A stretch of DNA of 64,000 nucleotides from Incurvaria masculella (Eukaryota > Arthropoda > Insecta > Lepidoptera > Incurvariidae): NCBI GenBank assembly GCA_946894095.1, contig OX335655.1, positions 9,052,001 to 9,116,000 on the forward strand, read 5' to 3'. Of this stretch, positions 1-11,800 are shown piece by piece. The notes beneath the pieces were generated by a model. That model searched no databases and was not told where the DNA came from. It saw only the letters and a list, made by a program, of their open reading frames with translations. Each line of letters begins with the position of its first letter. Position 1 is the first letter of the stretch. The position numbers and the translations under genes are program-made.

Positions 1-398
1 AACGCCTCAGCAAGTCCAAATAGAACTCCAGACTGATAATGGATTGTTAATATTTTTTTATTCAATCATTTATTTAAATATTAATAAAAAAGTCAATTTT
101 TCACATTAGAAATCTGAAAGTAATATGATTTCTAGATATACGCAAAAAAACCATGTATGCATAAACAACTAATTCCATTTGATTTTAGATTTCTACATTT
201 AGTCAAAAAAGTTCGGAAATGGACATCGTTTTCACAATGTATTTTGTATAGAAAAAGGAAACATACATTAACGAAAATCGGTTGATTCCTAAACAAGGAA
301 TCATATATTGTAAGAATGACACTTCTAATGGTCAGACTTAGTTAGTTAACTTGGGGTGCCTCGTCTAACTTTGCGATTTGGCTAGTACCAGGGCCTTA
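1..398 (+). repeat. dispersed repeat I, copy 1
   Basis: About 400 bp that matches, in inverted orientation, the block at 47221-47630. Matching landmarks include ATGGATTGTTAATATTTTTT, AACTTGGGGTGCCTCGTCTA and TTTGCGATTTGGCTAGTACC. It ends exactly at a TTAA where a family-A MITE begins. The left edge may lie outside the window. No coding potential is seen, so it may be the end of a larger transposon. Confidence 0.8.
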
Positions 399-937
399 AG
401 GTGGGCCAACCCGCTGAACTCCCCATGCAAACGGGGAAAGAAGATCACGCCCATATTTCTTGTCAGAGATCCCAAATTTTGCTCAAAATGGCTTTATTTG
501 ATCTAACTAGATGTCTAATGACCGCTGGCATTGTAAAATTGTGTTTGTTTTCTAAGTTATAAGGCCCGAAAGTTCGATTTTTTCGCGCATTTTATAAAAT
601 AACTTTGGAGGTGGATTACGCAATGATAAAGTTAGAACATCTTAAAAAGATTAGTCATCAGACATAGCTTATTTAATCAAGATTTATAATATATTGGGTT
701 TTTGTTAGATTTTTGCCTACAGCGGTCGTGGCTTACTTTTAGCTATAAGTCGTTTTGTAATTAAAATGTTCGTTAATCTTACCAAATCATACAAATCATG
801 CACATTGTCTTTTTTGTGGACATGTTGCATCCTTCTCATCACGGAGCCTGTATTTTTCTTTGAAACAGAGAAGGTCCCAGAGCGCAACAGCACGGTTTTG
901 TACCGTGCCCGCGAATGAGTTAGTCCTGCCGGGTTGA
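396..937 (+). mobile_element. TTAA-flanked MITE (family A), right end lost
   Basis: It starts TTAAGGTGGGCCAACCCG and runs through the shared body (GAAGATCACGCCCATATTTC, CTTTGGAGGTGGATTACGCA, TTTTAGCTATAAGTCGTTTT, CACGGAGCCTGT) to GTCCTGCCGGGTTG. There it is cut and joined to a SINE tail. It has no transposase; the 77-codon open frame on the minus strand recurs in other copies and is part of the repeat. A non-autonomous DNA transposon with piggyBac-like TTAA target choice is inferred. Confidence 0.8.
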
Positions 938-938
938 C

Positions 939-1103
939 TCGAAGCGGCAATCAGAATCATCCAGCCAATGTAGACATGAAATAGGAAGGTCCTGGCTTAG
1001 TACGTAACTCCAATGCGTGTTGGGCTTACCTAAATGCATAATGCTAATAGGCATGTCATTAGCCACTAGGTTATTAGCCACACAGTTAGATTACATAAAA
1101 AAA
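939..1103 (+). mobile_element. SINE (family B), tail part
   Basis: Carries the 3' half of the shared SINE body (CGAAGCGGCAAT, GGAAGGTCCTGGC, TAGCCAC) ending in CATAAAAAAA. It is diverged and begins directly at the broken end of the MITE. Confidence 0.7.
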
Positions 1104-2190
1104 CAGATATACTTAAGTATACCCCAGATAGGTCGAATTAATATTTTTTTTGTTTTTTTGTTTGTTTGATCCGGACATTCTTCGGAAGCAGACCAAAGCC
1201 TTAATCTGATTCTTTTCAAAATCTGATTACAATACTTCAATGGAGATGTCCTTGGATAACTTCGAGTTAATGAGATGACAGTAATTTCGTATCCATTCTA
1301 TTTATAAAATTGTTTGTAAATTTATTTATTATTCAAAGTTTCTGCAGGGAAAAAAAAGTCGAACAATGAAATGACACACGGTATCGAAATAAATACTAGA
1401 TAGGACATTTAGTCTCAATTCTTACATCCAATCGTCGAATAATCAAAGCTATAATTGCTTAATTGGTACTAATAGGAGTAATCCATACGAATATACTTCT
1501 TTCTTCTCTAATAGGCCCAAAAATTAAGTGGTTTCAGATTTGAAATGCCTTAGATTAAATCTATAATTATATAAAACTGGCAAGTAAGAGTTCTCTTGCC
1601 AATGTAGTTTTAAAAAAGATTTAAAAAATTGGTTATCGTTATATTTTTCCCTAATTTTGTGATATACAATGTTTTCGGTGACATACAAGAATGAACTGTG
1701 GTTTAATCACTCTAGGGGTAAATTACGTAAAATTGTATTTGAAAACTAAAAAGAAATATGTTCGGAATGACAGGTTTAATATTCGAAACGATTTATTGAA
1801 AAAATGTGAAGATCCAATTTTATTTCGTCAGAAAAATAGTTTAGTTTGTGCGCTACCCTTAGCATGTGAACACTGTTCTTGATTTCATACCATACTCTAA
1901 GGTACTCCAATGACACTTTGCCCAACAACATTTCAAAGTGAGCCGCAATATCTCGTGAAAGGTTTTCACATTCTCAGCGTCGAGTGCCTTCTCACTTCTT
2001 TAAGGAGACCCGATGAATATTTTTAAAAGAAAAAAAAAACACGCAAATGCTTTCTTCGTTCTTTGGGCTACCTCTCCATCGGTTTTATTTTCTCCCTGTA
2101 TTTTCATTACCATATTCTTAGAATGCATTCATACAACAGTATTTTGAAATGATTGGAAAGGAATTTTGTGTAACTGTTTTGGTTTCTTAT
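1104..2190. other. AT-rich stretch with no recognised content
   Basis: Low-complexity AT-rich DNA. The only open frame (63 codons at 1691) has no recognisable similarity or coding bias. Nothing supports a gene or RNA. Confidence 0.5.
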
Positions 2191-2191
2191 T

Positions 2192-2449
2192 TTTTATGCA
2201 ACCTGACACAATTACCGTTTTGATATTAGCTCAAAAATTCCCTAAGGAATTAGGCCTGGACCTTTCCTTTATGGGCACTACCCTGCTACACTGAACTTTT
2301 CATTGTTTCATAGTTTCATCCATAGCGGTGGTACCAACCCGGGTGGGCTTCACCTATTAGGGGAAGGGGACCTACAGATTTACATGCGTTCCGAACAATG
2401 GCAGAATGAGAAAGTGATGCATGGCCGGGGCGAGGATTTGAACCCATAA
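2192..2449 (-). mobile_element. SINE (family B), minus-strand copy
   Basis: Read on the minus strand, it runs from the B-box-like GGGTTCAAATCCTCGCCCCG through the shared body to the A-tail (T-run near 2190). The body is partly deleted and the 5' part of the head is missing. Confidence 0.75.
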
Positions 2450-2452
2450 CTT

Positions 2453-2645
2453 AATTTTTTTTATGAAAAACCGGTATGGGTTTCTGTGCTGAGGACCAAA
2501 GGTGCTCAGAAAAGCGAAAAACATCTCGCCTCGCGAAACCACGCTCAGCGAGGCGCCATGCCAGCGGATTTGCGGACTATGGCTGAGCTATCGAGCTTAT
2601 TCAAATTACGCTTGAAGACTCCCAGGTTATAGGTATGAGGAAAGG
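2453..2645 (-). mobile_element. SINE-like repeat (family C)
   Basis: On the minus strand it carries GAGCCTATAGCTCAGCCATA-like sequence (here CTCGATAGCTCAGCC), the hallmark of a tRNA-like start, and ends CCCATACCGGTTTTTCATAAA. A second copy is at 44163-44348. It contains no frame. Confidence 0.6.
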
Positions 2646-2945
2646 CATCAACCGGTAAACAGTTCCATATCCTGGCGGTGCGGCAGAGAAATGAATTCGA
2701 GAAACGGTTCGTTCTAATGTCAGCCTAATGTCAACAGCTTTGATTATCTGCGGCGGGTGCTCCTGTTAGGTAGGATAGGTAGATGAGAAGGAATGACTTC
2801 TCGCATGAAAGGCAAGTCTTCTTGCCACTACATCACGAGTTGTACGTAGCAGTTAACTCGATGGGCGCAAGTCACGCGCGATTGTCGCGTCGGATTGCAG
2901 GGCTGCGGCCGGCGAGACGTGCCTTGTCACGCCTACCAGCGGCAT
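2646..2945. repeat. unresolved GC-richer repeat-like stretch
   Basis: Moderately GC-rich sequence following the family C repeat, including TTCCATATCCTGGCGGTGCG and CGCGATTGTCGCGTCGG. It resembles the non-coding or frame-broken debris of LINE 3' regions, but no reading frame could be confirmed. Confidence 0.3.
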
Positions 2946-3252
2946 AGATCAAAGAGAAGGTAAACAGATAGCTAACTTCATGACACTCACAAAACTCCCC
3001 GAATACTGCTTATATTCGCTGGTTATGATATTTTTAACCAGCGCCATCTACCGTCACTGCCAGAACTACTTCCACCCTTATTATTAACCTATGCTTGATT
3101 TCCAATTTTGCATAGGTAGGCGTGATGAAATCATCATCAATCATTTAAACAAAAAAATTAAGAAACGTCACCGTAAATACAAAATATCTTTGATATTCAT
3201 TGGTTTGTATTTAATGTATTCTGAAATATGCATTGCAACGACACCTATATAT

Positions 3253-3800
3253 TCCGGGAGGTCACGACATTTTTGGTCACGATAAGGTAAATGGCTGAAT
3301 CTGGGTTCACATGTTAGAGACCAACCCTCTGATGCTAAATATGTCGGTCGTTGCGTTGTCTAGATTGGCTATATAAAATAGATGTTAGTATGTACCTGCT
3401 GATAAATATACCGATTGTTTAGAAATATTGATACCTATTAATTATACAACAATAACTAGTCGCTTTTTTAATTAACTACTTAAATATACCTAAAGTTCTG
3501 TCTGGAACCTAAATCTCCTATAACTACTAAATACAAACAAAGATTTGTTCAGTTTTGGTATTGCTAAGCAAGTATGTACTGATACTTTCATGCTTCGTTA
3601 TTTGTAGCCCTTTACCTTATCATACTTATTTTTTGTCGCCATAACTACTTTTTCAGGCGCCTTATCTACGTAACGCAACCACTTGGCGCAGGCAGACTGA
3701 CACATTTAGCTTCAGAGAGTTGGTCTTTATCCTGTGAACTCAGTTTCAGCCATTTTCGTTATCGTTACCAATTTTGTCGCGACCTCCTAGTCTAGTAGGT
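3253..3800. repeat. foldback repeat M (two inverted arms)
   Basis: The arms at 3253-3363 and about 3655-3790 are imperfect inverted copies (GGAGGTCACGAC / GTCGCGACCTCC; GAGACCAACCCTCTGA / AGAGAGTTGGTCTT; ACACATTTAGC). About 290 bp of AT-rich loop lies between them. A single arm recurs at 61590-61705. Confidence 0.65.
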
Positions 3801-4007
3801 GGCATTGCAATTCATAATTTCCCTATTCAACACTGGTATGATCTTAGCAATCTATCCATACTATCTGTAATCTATGCCAGCGGGTACCGCTGCCAAACAC
3901 TTCCACGGTTTCTTTTTAGAAAACCTCCACGCAATAACAGATTTACTTCGCTGTGATTGCCTTTACACTAGGAGGAGGGGCGTTGGCCAGCTATACAATA
4001 TTGTTTT

Positions 4008-4160
4008 GTGTTTAAGATTATACAAACATTGATTTAACGCTTAACCTGCCTAACCTTCTTAAAAACCGTGTTAGTAGCAGGCATTAATTACGGGAGAAGG
4101 GTCTTAAGGAGAATTCCAAATTATGCCTTTCATACAGCAGGTGGCGAAATTGTAATTATA
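4008..4160 (+). repeat. dispersed repeat H, partial copy
   Basis: Shares TTAAGATTAT, GTGTTAGTAG, CATTAATTACGGGAGAAGG and GGAGAATTCCAAAT with 35035-35240 and, inverted, with 60540-60620. Confidence 0.5.
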
Positions 4161-4164
4161 TATA

Positions 4165-5030
4165 TACCAAACATCAAGCATATTAATCAAGTAGTTCCTT
4201 ATAACTATTTCTTATACATCCTTTAATAATAATTTAACTTATTGCCGAGAAGTACCTACCCTAGGATGCAAACCAATGAAGGAGATGAAGTGAGCAGACC
4301 AGTATAATAATCAATAAATAAAGAGGTAGATAGATTATTACAAATGAGACTAGCGATATAAACGTATAAATATTGCTCTGTAATAAACTTTATATTCGAA
4401 ATATGTGTTGCGACGGTATCTTTAGCTAAAATAGCATCAGAAGCCTGAGTCCGCTAATAGATACCTCCACTTTCGAGTGTTAGCGTTATGAAAATCACAC
4501 AAAATTGTTACAAACTGTGTGTTATCTCATATCTCTAACGATCTTTACGGAGTTATTTATCAGCGGACCCTGAGCTAATTCTTTTAACCACCCGACCTCA
4601 AGAATCATCTCCCAAATTTACGGCAGTGACTGCTTTACATTCTGTATGTTCTATTGTAAGCAACTATTCAAATAAGTCGGAGATCATAAAATAGAATGGA
4701 AATAGTTGGTGGCTAAGCAGTTAAGAGAAAGGTGCACCGAAAGTGCCTCTTTGATGATGACAATCGTGACAGAGTCACAAGTGCATAATTTTCTGCATCC
4801 CTAATTCTATCTTAACTAGTCTTAGAATATTCGACCATAAACGTTCTTTTTTTTTCAGAATAGATTTGGATCCTTTTCATACATTCTAAAATCATTTTTA
4901 CCTATAAGTAATATTACCCTAGAACGACCGTATCCGATAACCTATCGATTTGTACTAGTTTTCTTAATAATCTCTTTTATGTAAAACATGGTTAAGGGAA
5001 CATTTGCATGGAACAATTGTAGGTATGAAT
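4165..5030. other. AT-rich stretch with no recognised content
   Basis: No long frame, no repeat copy recognised elsewhere in the window, and no RNA-like fold noticed. The same holds for 5320-5940 and 6580-8215, apart from short chance frames. Confidence 0.45.
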
Positions 5031-5190
5031 TTTCAATAGTCTAATGATTAGTCAGATGACTATTCCAAGGATTTGTTTACGCCGCTGTAGTAAGCCGATG
5101 TTTTTATTAGCAATATTATATGAAGATAATAGTGATCGGAGATATAATCTTCTGGTAGCGACTATCCGTCTTTTGGCAAAAGTAAATTTT
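5030..5190 (+). repeat. dispersed repeat L, copy 1
   Basis: Diverged copy of 23480-23665 (TTTTCAATAGTCTAATGATT, AGATATAATCTTCTGG, CGTCTTTTGGCAAAAGT). It runs directly into a 49-bp tandem duplication. Confidence 0.6.
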
Positions 5191-5216
5191 GCTTTGGATA
5201 AGGATTCAAAAATCGC

Positions 5217-5314
5217 CTCTCAGATTATTAAAATTTGGTCCTTGCCAATATAATTCTAGCCTTAACTCTCAGATTATTAAAATTTGGTCCTTGCCAATAT
5301 AATTCTAGCCTTAA
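5217..5314. repeat. 49-bp perfect tandem duplication
   Basis: Two identical adjacent 49-bp units (5217-5265 and 5266-5314) starting CTCTCAGATTATTAAAATTT. The lack of any difference points to a recent duplication, an allelic variant or an assembly artefact. Confidence 0.9.
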
Positions 5315-5947
5315 ACTTTTGACGAGCGTTAACTCCTACAAAATAGCGGTGAATTGATATTTTAATGTCATTATATTAACGAACGTGATTATTTTTTTTA
5401 TATCATTTATCCTTTGCGAACAACCTTTGCCGAAGCCTAAATACCTATGAACAGCGACTTGCTTACTTCAAGATTGAAACTCTGGCGTTTCGCCGTTCTC
5501 GAGCAGATGTGATATTATTTTACAAAATTATTAATAGCTATGTTGATAGTCCAGACTTATTAAAACAAATTAATATAAGTATACCCAGAGTCGGTAGCAG
5601 AAGGCACAACTACATTCCTTTTCACACAGAATCGTGCTCCACTAATATCGGACAGCACTCACCAATTCACCGAATGTGTAAAACCTGTAATGAATGGAAT
5701 GACAGAATCGACATTTTCGCCGACACGATATTTTTAGTAAAAAAGTAAAAAAGTTAAAATAAAATAAATTGTTTAATTCTTTCATATGTGATAAATTGTT
5801 TTGTATTTTAAGTTTTGAAGTTTTGTTTCTTGTTAGATCTTTTGTTTCTTATAATCTAATAATATATTGTTTTAAAATAAGCTAGTGTCTACTGTATACG
5901 TATGTAGTCCATGTTGTGTTCACCGTTTTTAGAGTATATGCTAGCTA

Positions 5948-6285
5948 GAAGTTAAGCAACGCTGGGTCCGGTCTGGTCTTGGATGGGTGACCATTAGACC
6001 GTTGAGAGAGGCTGGCCGTGGTTCGGATTCCACGTTAAACTGTAGGTCCCCTTCCTTACTTACTAGGTGGTAGGGTTAATCCCGCCCGGGTTGGTACCAT
6101 CGCATTGAATGAACGATGGTCGAAGCGGCAATGAAAATTGTCCGTGTTTTCCATCCAGTTCAATGTAGCCGAGCAATATAAGGAAGGTCCTGGCATGGCA
6201 CCTAGTTCCCATGTGGTGTGTTGGGCTAATACCATGACAGAAGGTGTGGTATTAGCCATCATGTCCAGTCACATAAAAAAAAAAG
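5948..6285 (+). mobile_element. SINE with 5S rRNA-derived head
   Basis: The head reads AAGTTAAGCAACGCTGGG and then TCTTGGATGGGTGACC. These correspond to the internal promoter (A-box and C-box) of 5S rRNA. The downstream body is the family B body (CGAAGCGGCAATG, GGAAGGTCCTGGCATGGCAC, GCTAATACCATGAC), ending in an A-tail at about 6285. The extreme 5' end of the head is missing. Confidence 0.85.
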
Positions 6286-6399
6286 ATTACTTGTTAGATT
6301 TATGTTTTCACCATGTATAGCATATCATTCTGTGTGTGAACCTAATAAAAAAAAATATAAAAAAAAAATGTTGCAGTATAGTGTGTATTGTAGTAGAAG

Positions 6400-6575
6400 T
6401 AAGTAGCATCAGATTGGATGAAAAGATGGTCGTAGCAACAATTAACATTTTTCCAAGTTCAATGTAGCTGTGCTTACAAAAGGGAAGGTCCTGGCATGGC
6501 ATCTTATACCGTCGGAAATGCGGTGTGTTGAGCAGTATTACCCATACCCATCTATGTCCAGTTACAAACAAAACA
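6400..6575 (+). mobile_element. SINE (family B), tail part
   Basis: The body from TTGGATGAAAAGATGGTCG to the A-rich tail, with scattered changes. The head is absent. Confidence 0.7.
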
Positions 6576-8217
6576 ACTCAGAACGCCTACGTTTTACTAG
6601 CCAGCAATACTTTATACTAACGCTACGATGCAAGATGTTGTTGTCGGAAAGGAAAGGAGATAAGGGCTACTACTACTTACTTGGCGAAACGGGCCCTAAC
6701 TGAATTTAAACAAATAATTTAAACAAACAAACGCACATTTATCAGAACAAAAAGTAAATGGTGCAAGAAATCCTCAGGCCTAGCTAGACTGCTTTCTTAC
6801 TTCGCTTCAAACTGTTGGTTCAAATAACGGCTCTACAGTAAACACGAGAAACCTTTTACACGACATCTGCGGATTGTTGTTACTAAATAGAACTGGCTGG
6901 ACCTGAGCGTGTCGGTATCTAATGCATTTTTCTGGTAAGCTAAAGCTTGGTGGTGCTAGATTTAGATTCAATAAGAATGCTGTCCACGGGAACTATAATG
7001 ATAATGAGAAATATCGAGCCCCTCCCTTGTGTCCCACCGGGTAACCTGCGAGGTGGGTTGTTAGCAGGCTCTGGTCTGGAACTGCTAGAAGGGACAGGGA
7101 CCCCCTAGCAGAGTGAGTTCGAATTCGTCACTAAATATCAACTCACTTTTTTTAATAGTAATGTTTCCACACTTCTTGAACATCATTACAGTTAGATAAA
7201 AATCTGGTCTGTCCCGTAAATACGTTGGAAGTATAAATAACGGTTCCGTTATTAAAATAATAATATATTTCCCAGCTATTTTTGGGTTAACTCACTCCCG
7301 AACTCGAACTCACTCTTACCTGAATGGACCCCCTGGCCATTTCAGAGCCTCGAATTTCTCACTCGGTTCTTAACTAAAAAGTTCAAATTTATTATTATGT
7401 AACTTCCGGTCGCCAAATCAGACATATTGTCTTACATTTCTTGCTATTTCTTCCACGCACAGCAAAGCTTCCGATAAAGGTTCCATGAGGATACAAATTG
7501 AAAAAAACTGTTTTTTTCCAAATGAAACAATATTTGGTTTCAATATAAATAAGCACTAGATTATTTTCAAACTTCACAATGACTACTTGTAAGATGTGTG
7601 AAAATATGCCTATTTAAATAAACCACATAAAAGTAAACAAAAGTTTGCTTCCTCCGAGTTGACGAATCGGGAGTGTTCTCAGGAGAGTAATTAACTTTTC
7701 TCGTTTCAACTATTCTCGTAATCGATCGCACACCGAATGAATGGCGTTAAATTAAATATTTCCATGTGTTTCGAATTCAGCGCTAACGAAAAATTACATA
7801 TCCATTTCCTTAAATGCAGCAGAATAGTTCCGAAGTTATTTACTGATTCAGCGAGCACGGTAATTTGTATTCCGTATGTAAACGAATTAGCGCAAGAATT
7901 TGCCTCCGTTTCGTTTTTTTACCTTTACAGCTGTCCTCGGCGCTGTTCTGCCTAATGTGTCTGCAGTTTGTTATCTCGGTTCAGATCTGTGCATTATTTC
8001 AAGGCGGTTAATGAGCACTGCACGCCGCTGGCCGAGCACACATCGTTTGTGCTATAACCTATTTAGTTTAAATTGCCTAGAAAATGGCTGCAGCCGCGCG
8101 ATACAAGCATTTGGCCATTATGGCATGAAGGGCGGATCCAGGGGGGAGGACGTCCGTCACCCCTCCTCGGCTGGTTCTAGGTTTTATTATTGTAATCGAA
8201 TTGGAGCCTGAGTGGTC

Positions 8218-8564
8218 AGTCTGAGTTCTCACCTAAATTGGCGTTCACGGCAAACCGATCGACTGGCGTTTTCCGTAAAAACGTCAAACTCCATACAAGT
8301 TTTTACTAGATATTCTGTGGTTTTGCTTCTTCAAGCAGTCAAAGTCAAACTCGGACTTCCGATTTGTATGAAAACGCGGAGTCGACGTAAACGGCAACGT
8401 CGACGTATTGACGGCAACGTTGAGTAAGCTGTGAAATCAAACTCGGACTCGCAAATGTTAGTTCGCTTAACGACCACTGCGCGCGCTCTTCAATTTCTCC
8501 ATAGATTTGAAAACGCCAGTCGATCGGTTTGCCGTAAACGCCAATTTAGGTGACAACTGGGACT
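8218..8564. mobile_element. foldback MITE (family F), copy 1
   Basis: 347 bp with terminal inverted repeats of roughly 50 bp. The left side begins AGTCTGAGTTCTCACCTAAA and the right side ends ATTTAGGTGACAACTGGGACT. It shares CGATCGACTGGCGTTTT / AAAACGCCAGTCGATCG and an interior of GACG/AACG-rich steps. Copies at 21571 and 22226 confirm it. Confidence 0.82.
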
Positions 8565-8711
8565 TCGGGTACTGTTCTGGCTATACATCCGGCCACTGGC
8601 TCGCAATAAGTATGCACCCTTCTTCTGAACGTTTCAACGTCTGCATACATTTTGGTCAAGTGACTGCAATCAAGGGCGTGAGTTTAGCTGAAATTGTTGT
8701 AAAAATTAAAA

Positions 8712-9135
8712 TAAACAAAAATTGTCACGGGTGACATTTCTGGCTCCCGAGAGCCAAATGACTAGCACCGCACTTACTATAAAAAAAACTATTGAGTCTG
8801 GCGATAATTCCCGTATTAAAGTTAGTCTGCCAACTCTGAATACTACTGTAATTTTTATTTATCCAAAGTGCGGTATATGGCGTACGCCAGCCCCCACGGA
8901 CGACGCCCATGGGCTTTCAAATTATTACATACATGCTGCACATAACAGCTTACCTTCGGGTATCAAATTCAAAGAAGTCATGCGATTACTCAAACTCCAA
9001 CTAATATTGATCTACGACTTTTGTACAAGAACGGCAGAGGCGAGTGGTACTTCAGAATTAGTATGGAGGAGGGTTGAAATGTTTTCTGACCTTTCGGAAA
9101 AGTGTACAACAAATGTTGTCCAGTTTGTGATATAG
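8712..9135 (+). other. 137-codon open frame, probably not a gene
   Basis: An open frame of 137 codons with no recognisable domain, ordinary AT-rich codon use and no splice-site support. Part of it (ATTAAAGTTAGTCTGCCAAC then CTCTGAATACTA) recurs at 15940-15975 in the non-coding flank, so it is more likely part of a dispersed repeat. Confidence 0.3.
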
Positions 9136-9177
9136 AATCACTTCTGTAAACTTGGTGTACTGCATTCACACCAAGCT

Positions 9178-9290
9178 AGTAAGGAGGGTTACCATGGTGA
9201 ATTAATTCGCCGGGTGAATAAACAAATGAGTGATTAAATCCGTAAAAACGGCACCGAATAAAGTAGTTTGACAGTAGTACTGCACGACAT
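9178..9290 (+). repeat. dispersed repeat G, copy
   Basis: Shares GGGTTACCATGGTGAATTAA, CGCCGGGTGAA, AATGAGTGATTAAAT and GTTTGACAG with the copies at 10203, 11735, 43420 and 53459. Confidence 0.6.
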
Positions 9291-9421
9291 GTATCGATAC
9301 AATCTAAAACTATTTGTTTTAATAATGAATGAAGAAAAAATAAATAAAAATTAACAAATAAAAATAATTTGACTTGATAAAAAAATATTTGTTACGTCGA
9401 TGACGACTTGAAAACTAAACG

Positions 9422-9592
9422 CAGATTTAGGGCCGAGTGCACAAAAGGACGAAAAATCAATGTCAAAGTATGATCAAACACGTCACTTTGTGTGGACAGT
9501 ATGGAAGGAGCTCTATGCGGATCACTAAAAGTGACGTGTTTGAACATTGATGAACTCGGCCGTCTCTTTGTGCAACCGGGGCTAAATCACTT
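9422..9592. repeat. imperfect foldback
   Basis: The left arm (GATTTAGGGCCGAGTGCACA, ATCAATGT, CAAACACGTCACTTTGTG) pairs with the right arm (AAAAGTGACGTGTTTGAACA, CGGCCGTCTCTTTGTGCA, GGGGCTAAATC). A loop of about 35 bp separates them. Inferred small foldback transposon. Confidence 0.6.
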
Positions 9593-10202
9593 ACTTTCCC
9601 GTTCACTATGGTCTATGGTTAACCGCACATTATTCTGTGATAGGACCACTAGTGCGCCCGCAGTGGACGGGCGTCCGCCAGGTGCACGAAACGATAAGAG
9701 TTCCGCATCCAATTCTTTGTTCTATCTAATGACAACCGTTTTGTTCGAATCCGGAGCATTGTTTGCGTTCTTCCTAATGTAGCCGGCGCTGCCGCGTGCG
9801 TGCGTTCCTCCGTGCGTCTTTTGTTCTTTTCATATCATAATCTTGTGGATCATCGAGTAAGGACCGGGGGTGGCGACCGAAACTCATCCGCAAAGCGGCA
9901 GCGTACCCACGTTTTAATACAACTCAAATTCAATTCCATTTTATTAACTTAAAATAAAACATGCAGGTGTAGATCATTAAAACATTACGCAAACAGGTTT
10001 AAAATTGACAATTTACAAAATTAAAAAGAATTTAAATCATTAGAGACCTGAATATTATAGATTCGATATAATTTTTGGTTGGGAGAGAAAAGAGCCTCAG
10101 CGATAGTGCTCTCGCTCACCTCGTGGCAGGCGAGCGCCGTTGGTTTTCTGCCTTGCTCATAAAAGGGAATAGAAAATGTGTTTTAGTTGATATGCTAAGG
10201 AA

Positions 10203-10350
10203 TCCGCTAGCGCCTAAGGGGTAACCATGGTAAATTAACTCGCCGGGTGAACAGGCAAGTGAGTGATTGCCACGCTTACTGGTAAATTTCGGTTCACTTG
10301 GCCGAGTAAAATCGTTTGACGGTTCGCATGGTATTAAATGCATCTAAACG
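10203..10350 (+). repeat. dispersed repeat G, copy
   Basis: Best-preserved copy: GGGTAACCATGGTAAATTAA, TCGCCGGGTGAACAGGCAAG, TGAGTGATTGCC, TTCACTTGGCCGAGTAAA, CGTTTGACGG. Confidence 0.65.
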
Positions 10351-10407
10351 TCAGATTTAATATATGATTTGAGATTACCGTGGTTAACACTCATTGTAGG
10401 GTTTATG

Positions 10408-10797
10408 GAACAGCTCCTAGCCTAGTGGCGCGGGGACTGGCCTAGCGTACCAGAGGCCTGGGTTCAATTCCGACATGCACCACTGTCTTTCTTTTTCCGA
10501 GTTTGATAAGTGCATTTAGTCACGAATGCGAGCTGCTCCATGGTTCGGAATCCATGTAAAACTGTAGGTCCCCTTCCCCTACTAGCCCGTCCGGGATGGT
10601 ACCATCGCATTGGATGAAAAGATGGTCGAAGCGGCAATGAAAAATTGTCCGTGTTTTTCATCCAGTTAAATGTAGCCGTGCTCATAAAGGGAAGGTCCTG
10701 GCATGGCACCTAATTCCTTCGGGAATGTGGTGTATTGAGCTAATATAACGGTAGTTGTGTGGCATTAGCCACGTCATGACAGGTCGCATAAAAAACA
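10408..10797 (+). mobile_element. SINE with tRNA-derived head (family B), full length
   Basis: The head reads AGCTCCTAGCCTAGTGGCGC (A-box-like) and GGCCTGGGTTCAATTCCG (B-box-like), as in a tRNA-derived Pol III promoter. A linker with TCTTTCTTTTTCCGAG follows, then the shared body and the tail GTCGCATAAAAAAC. It is the clearest tRNA-headed copy in the window, about 390 bp. It has no protein product and would depend on a LINE partner for movement. Confidence 0.88.
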
Positions 10798-11734
10798 CGG
10801 CTTACTCACGGTGTGTCGATCATATTGCACGACGTTTCGGACGAAACGTTTGTACTCCAGGAACTTTAGCCTTAAATCAGCACTTAGAAAAACATTAAAT
10901 CCGAAATGCATTTTTTTTTCTCATAAACGTAGTATTTCATGTGGACGTGTGTACATTAAGTTTGCAACATTTTGGGGGGTCCGGAAGATAGAAATAAAAT
11001 ATGAAATATGTTTAAAAAATGATATCTAAAAATTTTATTTAAATGTATATACATATTTTTTACTATTTTCATAATATCTGCAAAGCAAATAATGAAAATT
11101 ATATTTTATTTTCTGAAATTGGAAACTGACCGCAAACTCTATATTCTGTGAAATTTGTAAAATGTTGCAAATATTAGAAGCACATTTTTTTTTTCATTTA
11201 TAATTTTTACATTCACACAAAAGCTAAACAAAAAATTCGAAATACGTATAAAATCGTTCGTGGTATAGTTTTTAAAGAATTTAAATGTCTTCTACATATT
11301 CTAGAAAGAAATATAGCAATAGCAAGTTAGGTTCGCGGCATAGATTTTTTTTAGTAAAAACATTTTTTTAAATACATTTCCGTAATAACAAAATTGTTGC
11401 AAATTCACAGTTACATTACGCCTTAAAAGACTTAACATATCAATTTGTTTAATACCGTTTCTAAATATTTGTTTAGGAGATATATATTTTTTAATATATT
11501 TAAATTTTTTTGTTCTATCTTCCGGGCCCCGCTAAATGTTGCAAACTTAATTTAAGCATATGAACATGAAATTATATATTTCTGAGAAAAAAAAATCATT
11601 TCGGATTTCATGTGCTTCTCAAACCGTATCTATCCCGGTCTATTGGTCCATCATCAGGAAAGACCCGTGCCGGCGGCGGTCAGTTACCTGACCCACCGAC
11701 ACACCGCGAGTAAGCCGTTTTCCACAAACCCTAA

Positions 11735-11800
11735 AGTCAGATTTAATTACTTAGTGGCCTGTTCACTCGGCGAGCTACTTACCACGGTAGCCGCCCTGAT
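11735..11800 (-). repeat. dispersed repeat G, inverted fragment
   Basis: GTCAGATTTAATTACTTAGT, GGCCTGTTCACTCGGCGAGC and TACTTACCACGGTA match the G family read on the other strand. Confidence 0.5.

Noticed and set aside
5948..6010. A 5S rRNA gene
   Set aside because: Only the 5S internal promoter portion is present and it is fused to a SINE body with an A-tail, so it is a SINE head.
8722..9135. 137-codon frame as a new gene
   Set aside because: No domain or splice support, and part of it recurs in non-coding DNA at 15.9 kb.
10408..10490. A tRNA gene
   Set aside because: A- and B-box-like sequences are present but no cloverleaf can be completed, and the same head recurs on other SINE copies.
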